Notes: generated by a model from the letters alone, not told the origin. A DNA stretch of 64,000 nt from Pseudomonas sp. KK4 (GCF_001984065.1 NZ_LYVP01000004.1:1-64000), one strand, 5' to 3'. Numbered from the stretch's first letter, positions 35,058-42,854 are shown. Program-made: numbers and translations.

Positions 35058-35529
35058 CAGGCATTGACTCGAAAAAGTACTGACATCGGGATGTTAAAGC
35101 ACCGGTTCTGATCTGTGACTGACAATTGGTAACATTCACGCGGATTTTAGACGTGGGTCCCGAGTTTTCTAACAATAATCAGACTTTTCAAGGTTTTAGT
35201 TGATTTTCTCGGTAGCCTGAATTAGAGAAATGTGGGCCATTAATGGTGGCAATATGGAATTGTGCCACTATTTTGTATCTATGGCGACTGGTTATTTAAT
35301 GTCCTTTTGCCACTGTTTGTAGATGGGCACCAGTCATATTGTGAGATAGGTCACACTTTGTCGGGGAGTGCGGGTTTTTCTTCCTTAATAAATAAATCCT
35401 TCGAAAAAAGTGCCAGACGGACGTTTATTAACAAGCCTTGAGTGTGCCGTTTGATAAGTCCTATTCTGCGCCGCTGACTGCATGCGTTAGTTGATGGGAT
35501 GTCTCATCAGGCGACTTGGCGGAGGATGA
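35058..35529. other. Intergenic region between regulator and uppP
   Basis: About 472 nt without a supportable gene. It contains the promoters of the minus-strand regulator and of uppP. It also holds one clear EPS motif (35119-35136) and a looser minus-strand relative near 35162-35180 (ATTGTTAG-AAAAC-TCGGG). Long AT-rich stretches occur around 35210-35400. Confidence 0.6.
35119..35136 (-). promoter_or_regulatory. EPS-locus shared motif upstream of the 34317 regulator
   Basis: On the minus strand it reads AATGTTAC-CAATT-GTCAG, one of the best matches to the set. It lies 62 nt before the regulator start, oriented towards it. Confidence 0.58.
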
Positions 35530-36363
35530 ATGGATTTCTGGACCCTTTTGAAGGTGTTGATCCTGGGGGCTGTAGAGGGGCTGACCGAGTTTTTGCCCAT
35601 CTCCAGTACTGGCCACCAGATTATCGTTGCTGACTTACTGGACTTTGGCGGCGAACGCGCCATGGCGTTCAATATAATTATCCAGCTCGGCGCGATTCTC
35701 GCGGTAGTTTGGGAGTTCCGTCACAAAATCTTCGATATCGTCAAAGGGTTGCCAACTCAGCGCAATGCACAACGTTTTACCCTGAACTTACTGATCGGCT
35801 TTCTTCCGGCGGTCGTCCTGGGCGTTTTATTCGCCGACAAAATTCATCAATACCTCTTCAACCCGATTACTGTGGCAGTCGCGCTGGTCGTGGGCGGCAT
35901 CGTCATGTTGTGGGCGGAAAGGCGAGACCACGTGGTGCATGTCGACAGCGTCGACGACATGCGTTGGACGGATGCCTTGAAGGTAGGTTTCGCACAATGC
36001 CTGGCGATGATACCGGGCACGTCGCGCTCGGGTTCGACCATCATCGGCGGCTTGCTCTTCGGTCTGTCCCGCAAGACCGCAACCGAATACTCGTTCTTTC
36101 TGGCGATGCCCACCATGGTCGGCGCCGCAGTGTATTCGGGCTACAAGTATCGGGATCTGTTCCAGAGCGGCGATCTGGCGGTATTCGCCACGGGTTTTGT
36201 GACAGCGTTCGTGTTCGCGATGATCGCCGTGCGCGGCCTGCTCAAGTTCATTGCGAACCACAGCTATGCGGCGTTTGCCTGGTACCGGATCGCCTTCGGC
36301 CTGCTGATCCTCGCCACCTGGCTATTCGGCTGGGTGAACTGGACCGCCGCTGCCGCTGCCTGA
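35530..36363 (+). CDS. uppP: Undecaprenyl-diphosphatase (UppP/BacA)
   Basis: This 277-residue inner-membrane phosphatase recycles undecaprenyl pyrophosphate to the monophosphate carrier used by peptidoglycan and EPS synthesis; extra copies give bacitracin tolerance. The two catalytic regions are visible: [14 protein letters not shown] near residues 17-30 and PGTSRSGST near 160-170, with about eight membrane helices. GGCGGAGG precedes the ATG. Its place at the edge of the EPS locus suggests a dedicated carrier-recycling copy. Confidence 0.95.
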   Translation: MDFWTLLKVLILGAVEGLTEFLPISSTGHQIIVADLLDFGGERAMAFNIIIQLGAILAVVWEFRHKIFDIVKGLPTQRNAQRFTLNLLIGFLPAVVLGVLFADKIHQYLFNPITVAVALVVGGIVMLWAERRDHVVHVDSVDDMRWTDALKVGFAQCLAMIPGTSRSGSTIIGGLLFGLSRKTATEYSFFLAMPTMVGAAVYSGYKYRDLFQSGDLAVFATGFVTAFVFAMIAVRGLLKFIANHSYAAFAWYRIAFGLLILATWLFGWVNWTAAAAA

Positions 36364-36388
36364 CCTGCTTCTGTACCTGCATCTGTAT

Positions 36389-36490
36389 CTGTAGGAGCGA
36401 GCATGCTCGCGATGAACTTGAAAACACCACGGGGCGTCAGACTGCCAACGTTTTCGTCAACACCCATCGCGAGCGTGCTCGCTCCTACAG
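36389..36490. repeat. Inverted repeat, GTAGGAGCGAGC REP family
   Basis: CTGTAGGAGCGAGCATGCTCGCGATG (36389-36414) and its inverted partner (36464-36490) lie between convergent uppP and dusA. It is the same family as 23123-23226. Confidence 0.9.
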
Positions 36491-36500
36491 GAGCAGGGCG

Positions 36501-37511
36501 TTAACGCCCTTCAAGCAACGCCGCCGCCTGGTCCAGCAACGCCAACGGGTCCTTGGCCTTGTGGATATCCACCGACAACAACTGCCGAAACTTGCGCGCC
36601 CCCGGGAACCCGGTACCCAGCCCCAGCACATGCCGTGTGATGTGATGCATCGAGCCGCCCGATTCGATATGCGCGGCTATATAAGGACGCAACTGCGCCA
36701 GCGCCTCGGCGCGGGTGATCACCGGCGCGGTGCTGCCGAACAACTGCTGATCCACCTCAGCCATCACATACGGATTGTGATAAGCCTCGCGCCCCAGCAT
36801 CACGCCATCGAACGTCTGCAAATGCTCGTGGCACGCCTCCAGCGACTTGATCCCGCCGTTGAGAATAATCTCCAGGTCCGGAAAGTCCGCCTTCAACCTT
36901 GCCGCCACGTCATAGCGCAACGGCGGAATGTCCCGGTTTTCCTTCGGCGACAACCCCTCCAGAATCGCAATCCGCGCATGCACGGTAAAACTTGTACACC
37001 CTGCCTCATGCACCGTCCCGACGAACTCGCACAGCTCCTCATAACTGTCGCGCCCATTGATCCCGATCCGATGCTTGACCGTCACCGGAATCGACACCGC
37101 ATCACGCATCGCCTTCACGCAATCGGCCACCAACCGCGGATGCCCCATCAGCACCGCACCGATCATATTGTTCTGCACCCGATCACTCGGGCAGCCGACG
37201 TTCAGGTTCACCTCGTCATAGCCGTGGTCCTGGGCCATGCGCGCGCAAGCGGCCAAATCCAACGGAACACTGCCACCCAACTGCAACGCCAGCGGATGCT
37301 CGGCTTCGTTGTGACGCAGGAAGCGCTCGTGATCACCGTTTAGCAGCGCGCCGGTGGTGACCATCTCGGTGTAGAGCAGGGCGTTTTTCGACAGGATGCG
37401 CAGGAAGAAGCGGCAGTGGCGGTCGGTCCAATCCATCATGGGGGCGACGCTGAACCGCCGAGACAGCGCAGGGCTTGTATTTACTGGGCTGGAGTGGGTG
37501 TTCTGTACCAT
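36501..37511 (-). CDS. dusA: tRNA-dihydrouridine(20/20a) synthase
   Basis: This 336-residue FMN enzyme reduces U20/U20a in tRNA D-loops. The N-terminal FMN site (FSVAPMMDWTDRHCRFF) and LQLGGS are present. The catalytic Cys is in NLNVGCPSDRVQ (about residue 110), with KHRIG and HARIAILEGLSPKENR typical of DusA. Its 5' end is a known integration site for mobile islands in many Proteobacteria, and a small toxin-antitoxin islet lies just upstream here. Confidence 0.95.
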   Translation of the reverse strand: MVQNTHSSPVNTSPALSRRFSVAPMMDWTDRHCRFFLRILSKNALLYTEMVTTGALLNGDHERFLRHNEAEHPLALQLGGSVPLDLAACARMAQDHGYDEVNLNVGCPSDRVQNNMIGAVLMGHPRLVADCVKAMRDAVSIPVTVKHRIGINGRDSYEELCEFVGTVHEAGCTSFTVHARIAILEGLSPKENRDIPPLRYDVAARLKADFPDLEIILNGGIKSLEACHEHLQTFDGVMLGREAYHNPYVMAEVDQQLFGSTAPVITRAEALAQLRPYIAAHIESGGSMHHITRHVLGLGTGFPGARKFRQLLSVDIHKAKDPLALLDQAAALLEGR

Positions 37512-37821
37512 TTTGCTCTACGTATGTTAAGCGTGTTTGGGGGTGTTTTCGGGCGTATTCGAGTTCCGTGGAACGACATACCACGAGAAAACTGGCAGAT
37601 GGCACTGTGAGCTAAACGGCTCAGAGCCTAATCGAGCGCGACGGATTACAAGTCTACCAAGAGAGCAAGTCTTTCGTCCGGAAACAGGTGGCAAAGACTC
37701 GGGTATGGCGACCGCTTGAGCATTCAAAAGGCCGGCGACGGGTCGTTACAGCAGGAATTGATTGAGAGATCCCTTCGAGCGACACCGGTGACAAGATGGT
37801 GGCTGGTCGTGGTGATGATAA
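37512..37821. other. Intergenic stretch at the dusA 5' end, no clear gene
   Basis: About 310 nt with codon-like composition unlike the neighbours. A short open frame at 37537-37719 encodes EFRGTTYHEKTGRWHCELNG, which looks protein-like but has no start context or known partner. It may be a remnant of a mobile element that used dusA. No att duplication was found by eye. Confidence 0.35.
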
Positions 37822-37841
37822 TGTACGATAATCCTCGTACA
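37822..37841. promoter_or_regulatory. Palindromic operator candidate for the toxin-antitoxin pair
   Basis: TGTACGA-TAATCC-TCGTACA is a perfect 7-bp inverted repeat ending 14 nt before the toxin start. It overlaps a plausible -10 (GATAAT). Such promoter-embedded palindromes are the usual antitoxin operator. Confidence 0.7.
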
Positions 37842-37855
37842 CATTAGGGGTCGCA

Positions 37856-38146
37856 ATGGAAAAAGGCTTCAAGAAAGCCCAACGTGATGTGCTATCAGCT
37901 CTAGAGACGGGCGATTACCAACATGCTTCTCGCGGCTCTATCGATGTCAAAAATTTACTGGCGACTGGGGAGGTATCTGCACAGGAGGTGATAGACGTCA
38001 TCAAGCGGTGCAGTGGCAAACAGCACAGCTCTAGTGCGCATCACTCGGTCTCCAGTATTGAAGTTCACGTGCTGAAAACCGGGGGCTGGTACATAAAATT
38101 CTATTTTATCGATCCAAGCGCTTGGTTTATTAGCGTCCATCGTTGA
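37856..38146 (+). CDS. Putative type II toxin, MqsR/DUF4258-like
   Basis: This 96-residue small protein's layout and C-terminal strands (GGWYIKFYFIDPSAWFISVHR) resemble MqsR (GQVYLKITVIHDVLIVSFKEK). VIDVIKRCSGKQHSSS matches the MqsR stretch before it by eye, suggesting a RelE/MqsR-fold RNase. AGGGG lies about 9 nt before the ATG, directly after the palindrome. The stop is 8 nt before the partner gene. Toxin-first order also occurs in mqsRA. Toxicity is not shown; DUF4258 is the alternative label. Confidence 0.65.
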   Translation: MEKGFKKAQRDVLSALETGDYQHASRGSIDVKNLLATGEVSAQEVIDVIKRCSGKQHSSSAHHSVSSIEVHVLKTGGWYIKFYFIDPSAWFISVHR

Positions 38147-38154
38147 GGGAGCGT

Positions 38155-38787
38155 ATGAAGCTTCTATTTGAAGGTGATCAAGGCAAGGCTCTCTGCGAGC
38201 ACTGCCAGCAAATTGTTACCACGACTTATGTTCGACGCGATGTGCCCTTCAGCGATGGCCAAGGTCAGGCAAAGGAAATTTTGGTGGGAGTCTGCGACGA
38301 TTGTGACACTGTCGTCGCAATCCCAGCGCAATCCACGCCCTCTATTAAAGAAGCACGAAAGCAGCAATTGATCCCCATCGAGGCGCGGCTGCCTGCGATT
38401 TACCTTGATGTCCTTGATGCGGCGATGCATGTCGTGACTAAGGAAGCCAGCGTTCAGACGCGAAAACTGTTCATCAGTTATTACTTGAGAGTACTGGTGG
38501 AGACTAAGTCTGCCACTCGTTTGCAGAGAACGCATGATGAGTTTTCTGAATGGCTATCGAAGCAGATGACATGTCGCCAGTTGACGCTGTCACATTCGAT
38601 GAAGCGGCTTTCGATGAAGGTGAATCCCTATGTCGCTGATGATTTCATAGTGCTCCTTGAGGCAACCCATATGACCCGCACGGAGTTACTGAAGTCTGTG
38701 ATCTGTCATATACAGGAGGATGTGATTGAAGACAGAAATGCAGCAATCATCTCTGACTTGCAGCGATTGACCAGAGTCGCGATGTAG
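38155..38787 (+). CDS. Putative antitoxin: MqsA-like zinc ribbon plus ribbon-helix-helix-like domain
   Basis: This is a 210-residue protein. At the N-terminus a CEHC...CDDC pair of CxxC motifs (about residues 16-55) and the connecting YVRRDVPFSDG...VGVCDDCD match the zinc-binding half of MqsA. The C-terminus is not the XRE helix-turn-helix of MqsA. Residues about 155-200 (RLSMKVNPYVADDFIVLLEATHMTRTELLKSVICHI) read like a ribbon-helix-helix: basic strand, helix, turn, helix. Between them is a helical linker. GAGGGAG precedes the ATG at 38155. It probably neutralises the toxin through the ribbon and represses via the palindrome. Confidence 0.62.
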   Translation: MKLLFEGDQGKALCEHCQQIVTTTYVRRDVPFSDGQGQAKEILVGVCDDCDTVVAIPAQSTPSIKEARKQQLIPIEARLPAIYLDVLDAAMHVVTKEASVQTRKLFISYYLRVLVETKSATRLQRTHDEFSEWLSKQMTCRQLTLSHSMKRLSMKVNPYVADDFIVLLEATHMTRTELLKSVICHIQEDVIEDRNAAIISDLQRLTRVAM

Positions 38788-38865
38788 AATCGCCGGTTTT
38801 TTGCTGCGGGACTAAATCAACACATCAGTAACCCCTGATTAAAAAGAGGCATCGAATTGTGAAGT

Positions 38866-38896
38866 CGAAGGGCGTCCTTGCCGGACGCCCTTTTTT
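38866..38896. terminator. Intrinsic terminator after the toxin-antitoxin pair
   Basis: GGGCGTCC (38870-38877), loop TTGCC and GGACGCCC (38883-38890) are followed by TTTTTT. It also sits 4 nt past the stop of the convergent gene at 38900. Confidence 0.88.
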
Positions 38897-38899
38897 ACA

Positions 38900-39169
38900 T
38901 CACGCCGGCTCAGCATCCATCCGCCGCGCAATCACATCTAGCACATCGCACCCATCGCGCAACGGTATGGCGCACAACAATGCGAAGTCGCTGAGGATGA
39001 CGGAGTCGGAGCTGATTTCGCCGCGCATGGCGAGGTTTTCGAGGACCTGCGTTACGGCTTGAATCCGGTAGCAGGCGGTGCTGAGCAGGGAGTGCAGGGG
39101 TTGGGTGGTGTTCACATACAGTGAGGGGAGGTCGTCGGCGTTGCTGGTTAGAGCCATGTATTCGTTCAT
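38900..39169 (-). CDS. Small hypothetical protein (DUF3077/DUF6124-like)
   Basis: This 89-residue cytoplasmic, helical protein has no signal peptide or catalytic motif. NTTQPLHSLLSTACYRIQAVTQVLENLAM followed by a spaced acidic region recalls the DUF3077/DUF6124 proteins abundant in Pseudomonas; the match is weak. AAGGA lies about 8 nt before the ATG at 39169. The highly structured DNA at 39221-39428 would form its 5' leader if the promoter lies beyond it. Function unknown. Confidence 0.65.
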   Translation of the reverse strand: MNEYMALTSNADDLPSLYVNTTQPLHSLLSTACYRIQAVTQVLENLAMRGEISSDSVILSDFALLCAIPLRDGCDVLDVIARRMDAEPA

Positions 39170-39220
39170 GAGTGATTCCTTGTATTGAGGTTATCTACCA
39201 CTCAATGTCGCCAAACAATG

Positions 39221-39428
39221 GGTGGCAGCTGTACGCAGGTTGGCGAACCGGGACAAGGCAAACCGGCAGACCCTGGGGTCTCCCACGCACAGCCACCAAA
39301 AAAGGTAGCCAAGCGTTCAGAAACGCTCCGAGAGAACTCGGAGGTTTCTGTGCTTTGTCATCGAGTCGCCAAACCCGATACGCCATTGGGGCGCGCTCGG
39401 GACTATAGGTCTCATGACAAAGGCACAG
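39221..39428. other. Highly structured intergenic element (candidate RNA leader)
   Basis: Several nested or sequential inverted repeats occur in about 210 nt. GGTGGC (39221) pairs with GCCACC (39292). CTGTACG (39229) pairs with CGCACAG (39286) with one mismatch. A short hairpin AGACCC/GGGTCT lies at 39268-39281. GAAACGCTCCGAG-AGAA-CTCGGAGGTTTC lies at 39320-39348. CTGTGCTTTGTCAT (39348-39361) pairs with ATGACAAAGGCACAG (39414-39428) with one bulge. Such density exceeds chance. It could be a 5' leader of the minus-strand gene or a small RNA on either strand. Confidence 0.5.
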
Positions 39429-39561
39429 CAATGCGCAAGTCTACGGACATTTCCCAACGTCGTGTAGGACGCTGCTCTATTTGATGATTGCCTCATTGTT
39501 CAAGAAAACTCTGAACCTGATGCTGTTCACTCAAGAAAATCTCTGGACGAAAAAAACATGT

Positions 39562-39666
39562 GTGGCGAGGGAGCTTGCTCCCGCTGGGCCGCAAAGCGGC
39601 CCCGATTGGTTTGGAAAAAGCAGGGGACTGCTACGCAGTCCAGCGGGAGCAAGCTCCCTCGCCACA
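39562..39666. repeat. Inverted repeat, GTGGCGAGGGAGCTTGCTCCC family
   Basis: Outer arms are GTGGCGAGGGAGCTTGCTCCCGCTGG (39562-) and its inverse (to 39666). Two inner hairpins are GCCGCAAAGCGGC (39589-) and GGACTGCTACGCAGTCC (39625-39641). It is a third REP-like family in the window. Confidence 0.88.
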
Positions 39667-39766
39667 GCATCCTGAACCAAGGCTGTCGCCCTGCGAAGTT
39701 TCACCATCTCTGCCCGGGCTGCAGCCTAGGATGAAGGCACAAGCCCACTTCGCAGGAACAATAAAA

Positions 39767-39985
39767 ATGATCCCAAACGTCATCAAGGTCGCGCTCATTA
39801 CCAGTGCCGTTCTGTTGAGCGCCTGTTCCGGTGTCAGTACTGCTCATCGTTATTCGGACGACACCGTGCCCAGTGGATTCGGCCCAGGCCCCACCAATAG
39901 CCACCCGGACAACATGAGTGTCCACGGCAGCGCCTTGGGCAGCAGTTACGGTGAATACAGCTCCGGCCTACTGCACGACGATTGA
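39767..39985 (+). CDS. Small lipoprotein of unknown function
   Basis: This 72-residue protein has a lipoprotein signal (lipobox LLSAC, Cys about residue 20) and a Ser/Gly-rich hydrophilic remainder with no cysteine or known domain. AGGA lies nine nt before the ATG at 39767; the frame is open further upstream but without start support. It is convergent with the PheC-like gene. Confidence 0.75.
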   Translation: MIPNVIKVALITSAVLLSACSGVSTAHRYSDDTVPSGFGPGPTNSHPDNMSVHGSALGSSYGEYSSGLLHDD

Positions 39986-40038
39986 TCGGCCGGCGACTGC
40001 CGCGCAGTCGGACGCAGGCTTCGCCAGCCGCTACAGGG

Positions 40039-40824
40039 CTACTTGGGTACCGCGATCCACTGACCGAGGACCTTCTGGTAATTGCCGGTGACCTTGGCCA
40101 AATGCAGCCACTGGTCCACATACAATTTCCAGGTCATGTCATCGCGCGGCAGCAGGTAGGCCTTTTCGCCGTACTGCATGTATTGCGTCGGGTTGACCGC
40201 GCACAAACCGGGTTTCAACTTCTGCTGATACAGCGCTTCGGAAGCGTCGGTGATCATCACGTCCGCCTTTTTGTCCAACAACTGTTGAAAGATGGTGACG
40301 TTGTCGTGCAGCTGAAGTTGCGCCTTGGGCAGGAAGGCGTGAACGAAGGCTTCGTTGGTGCCGCCGGCAGGTTCGACCAGGCGCACCGCAGGTTGGTTGA
40401 TCTGCTCGATCGTCTGGTACTGCGCCTGCTCTTCACAGCGCACCAGCGGGATCTTGCCGTCGACGTCCAGGGTGGTACTGAAGAAGGCTTTTTTCTGCCG
40501 TTCGAGGGTGACCGAGATCCCGCCCATGCCGATGTCGCACTTGCCGGCGATAAGGTCGGGCATCAGGGTTTTCCAGGTGGTGGGCACCCATTGGACTTTG
40601 GCGCCAAGGCTGTCGGCCAGGGAGCGGGCCATGGTGATGTCGATGCCGGAATATTCGCCGTCTTCGGCTTTGAAGGTGTAGGGCTTGTAATCGCCGGTGG
40701 TGCAGACCCGCAACTGACCCTGCTCAATGACGCTGTCCAGATGTGACGGGCCTTGCTCTGCCTGTGCCAGCGACGACAGGGTGAGCAGGCTACCGAGGAT
40801 GATCGTGCTTTTTAGGGTGTTCAT
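40039..40824 (-). CDS. pheC: Periplasmic cyclohexadienyl dehydratase-like protein (PheC-like)
   Basis: This 261-residue protein has a signal peptide ending near SLAQA (about residue 22) and a bacterial solute-binding type 3 fold. It resembles P. aeruginosa PheC closely by eye: LRVCTTGDYKPYTF, AGKCDIGMGGISVTLERQK, PAGGTNEAF, DNVTIFQQLLDKKADVMITDA and LCAV..EKAYLLPRDD. PheC converts prephenate or arogenate to phenylpyruvate or phenylalanine in the periplasm. It is monocistronic, with no ABC permease nearby, which supports an enzyme over a transport role. Confidence 0.82.
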   Translation of the reverse strand: MNTLKSTIILGSLLTLSSLAQAEQGPSHLDSVIEQGQLRVCTTGDYKPYTFKAEDGEYSGIDITMARSLADSLGAKVQWVPTTWKTLMPDLIAGKCDIGMGGISVTLERQKKAFFSTTLDVDGKIPLVRCEEQAQYQTIEQINQPAVRLVEPAGGTNEAFVHAFLPKAQLQLHDNVTIFQQLLDKKADVMITDASEALYQQKLKPGLCAVNPTQYMQYGEKAYLLPRDDMTWKLYVDQWLHLAKVTGNYQKVLGQWIAVPK

Positions 40825-40858
40825 GGTTCCCGGACTCTCCTTGTTTGAAATATCTCGA

Positions 40859-42049
40859 CTAGCTCTTCGGTGCGGCGCCGTCCTTTAACGGAAAGCGCAC
40901 GCTGAACAGGGTCCCGCTGTCGGCGCTGGAGCTAACGGCGACATCGCCGCCATGGGCCTGGGCGATTTCCCGGACGATGAACAAACCCAGGCCGACGCTG
41001 CGCAGTTCGCTGTCGTCCTCGGTGCCGCGGGTCATGGGTTCGAACAGCACGTCGATCAACGCCGGCGGGATGACGGGGCCTTGGTTGTGCACGGCGACAA
41101 TCGCCGTATGGTCTTGCAGGCGGGAGCTGATGATGATCGGCTGCTGCAAGTCGCCGTAAGCCACGCCGTTGGCCACCAGATTGCCGATGATTTGCTGCAG
41201 GCGATCGGCATCCAGATAAACGCTGCCATTGCCAAAAGATTGATGAACGAGTTGTGCGCCGGGAAAGGTCACGCGCAATTCGTCGATGCTTTGCCGGGTG
41301 ACGTAGTGCAGGTCGATGGTCGAGGGAGCGATGCTGATGCCCTGGCCGACGCGGGCGAGGGCGAAGTCCAGCAGATCGGCGATCATCCGTTGCGCGCGTT
41401 CGGACGATTGACTGATGTGGCCCAGCAGTTGCGTCTCCTTGGCCGTGCGCTCGCTGCGGGCGAGGATGCCTGAGGCCATTTTGATGGCCGTCAGCGGGTT
41501 TTTCAGGTCATGGCTGACGATGGCGACCATTTGCTCGGCAAACGATGCTCGGCGCTGGGCTATTTCATACGCCTGGTTGAGTTCGGCCTGGGCGTGCTGC
41601 AGCGCCGTTTCGGCGGTGGTTTTTTCTTGCAGCAGGGCTTCGGCGAGTTTGCGGGCGTTGAGCAGTTCGCGCTCGTACTTGTCGCGGTCGGTGGTGCCGA
41701 ACAGCGCCAGTTCGTAGAACGCGCCGTTGGCGTGTTCGCGTCGTACGCCGTTGAGCAGCATGGTGATGGTATGCCGGTCGCGGTGCAGCAGGTCGAGTTT
41801 GACCTCGGCCACCGAACCTTGCATCTGCATCAGCGGCGCCCAGTGGGTCTGGTGAAAGATGCGCCCGCCCATGGTCAGCAGGTCCTGGAAACGTCGGCCG
41901 CACAGCTCTGGCTGACTGAAGCCGATCCAGTTGCTGAACGTCAGGTTGGCCCGCAGGATCGTACCGTCCTCTTTGGTCACCACCAGTGCGCAAGGCGCGT
42001 TTTCAAACAGCGTATGCGGGTCGGGCAATGGCGGTAGATCAGTCGACAT
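40859..42049 (-). CDS. PAS-domain histidine kinase partnered with RsbQ
   Basis: This 396-residue soluble kinase has an N-terminal PAS domain at about 10-125 (FENAPCALVVTKEDGTILRANLTFSNWIGFS). A coiled-coil at about 130-170 leads to HisKA with the phospho-His in AIVSHDLKNPLTAIK, then HATPase_c ending SVGLGLFIVREIAQAHGG. No membrane helix. It overlaps the upstream rsbQ-like gene by 11 nt. In Bacillus, RsbQ feeds a PAS-PP2C protein (RsbP); here the PAS output is a histidine kinase. No response regulator is adjacent. Confidence 0.85.
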   Translation of the reverse strand: MSTDLPPLPDPHTLFENAPCALVVTKEDGTILRANLTFSNWIGFSQPELCGRRFQDLLTMGGRIFHQTHWAPLMQMQGSVAEVKLDLLHRDRHTITMLLNGVRREHANGAFYELALFGTTDRDKYERELLNARKLAEALLQEKTTAETALQHAQAELNQAYEIAQRRASFAEQMVAIVSHDLKNPLTAIKMASGILARSERTAKETQLLGHISQSSERAQRMIADLLDFALARVGQGISIAPSTIDLHYVTRQSIDELRVTFPGAQLVHQSFGNGSVYLDADRLQQIIGNLVANGVAYGDLQQPIIISSRLQDHTAIVAVHNQGPVIPPALIDVLFEPMTRGTEDDSELRSVGLGLFIVREIAQAHGGDVAVSSSADSGTLFSVRFPLKDGAAPKS

Positions 42050-42854
42050 GAACGCGTTCCCAGGGCGACAGGAAGGTGTTCATGGCTTCGGAGCAGGCAC
42101 TGGGCGCGCTCATGTGCGGGCAATGGCCGACGTTGGCGACCAGGCTCAACGTGCTATTGGGCATTTGCTCATGCAGGTATTGGCCGACGGCGACCGGGGC
42201 GATGAGGTCGTCACTGGACTGCAGGATCAGCGTCGGGGTCGTCAGCCCGGCGACGTCCCGGCGGTTGTCGGACATGAACGTCACCCGTGCGAATTGCTTG
42301 GCGATTTCCGGCTCGGTGCTACAGAAACTGTTGGTGAGCGCTTCGCCCAGGGCCGGTTGCCCGGGCGCCCCCATGATCACCGGGGCCATGCTGCTGGACC
42401 AGCCGAGGTAATTGCTGTCTAGGGTGTCGAGCAGGGAGTGGATGTCTTCGAGCGTGAAACCGCCCACGTAGTCGTGCGAATCGATGTAGCAGGGCGAGGG
42501 GCCGATCATGATGTGGGCGGCGATGCGACCGGGATCCAGTCGGTCAGCCAGCACGCCGATCATGGCACTCACCGAGTGGCCGACCAGCACCACGGGGCCG
42601 CTGGCGTATTGATCGATGATCTCTTTCAGGTCTGCCGCGTAGCCCGCCAGCGAATCGTACTTTATCCGGTCGTAGGCGCTCAGGTCCGACTGGCCGGCGC
42701 CGACCAGGTCGTACAGCACGACCTTGAAGCGGGAAGAGAAGTGCGGGAGCAAATAGCCCCACATGGTCTGGTCGCAACCAAAACCGTGGGAGAACACCAA
42801 GGTGGCCGGACCTTCACCCATCACGTTGATGTTGTTGCGATGTTGAAGGTTCAT
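42039..42854 (-). CDS. rsbQ: Alpha/beta hydrolase, RsbQ-like
   Basis: This 271-residue protein is of the RsbQ/KAI2/D14 hydrolase class. The catalytic triad is visible as Ser94 (GHSVSA), Asp at about 215 (LQSSDDLIAP) and His244 (GHCPHM). RNNINVMGEG, HGFGCDQTMW and MIGPSPCYI are distinctive for RsbQ. The family supplies or processes a small hydrophobic ligand for its PAS partner. The ATG at 42854 was chosen; a longer frame to 42890 lacks support. It is translated first and overlaps the PAS kinase. Confidence 0.87.
   Translation of the reverse strand: MNLQHRNNINVMGEGPATLVFSHGFGCDQTMWGYLLPHFSSRFKVVLYDLVGAGQSDLSAYDRIKYDSLAGYAADLKEIIDQYASGPVVLVGHSVSAMIGVLADRLDPGRIAAHIMIGPSPCYIDSHDYVGGFTLEDIHSLLDTLDSNYLGWSSSMAPVIMGAPGQPALGEALTNSFCSTEPEIAKQFARVTFMSDNRRDVAGLTTPTLILQSSDDLIAPVAVGQYLHEQMPNSTLSLVANVGHCPHMSAPSACSEAMNTFLSPWERVHVD

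Larger units (their letters stand above)
39170..39766. other. 597-nt gap with structured element and REP pair
   Basis: No gene is supported here; short open frames lack start context. The gap contains the structured element at 39221-39428 and the REP pair at 39562-39666. Nothing definite is seen at 39430-39560 or 39667-39750. Confidence 0.6.

Noticed and set aside
37537..37719. 60-residue frame (EFRGTTYHEKTGRWHCELNG) resembling an integrase arm domain
   Set aside because: No ribosome site, no partner domain, and resemblance is by eye only; kept as a note in the intergenic entry.
39172..39484. Open frames of 78-99 codons upstream of the small lipoprotein gene
   Set aside because: They overlap the strongly structured element, lack ribosome sites and have atypical composition; RNA or leader function explains the region better.
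40039..40824. Amino-acid ABC transporter binding protein
   Set aside because: The fold is shared, but the gene has no permease or ATPase neighbours and matches PheC in several long segments, so a dehydratase is more likely.
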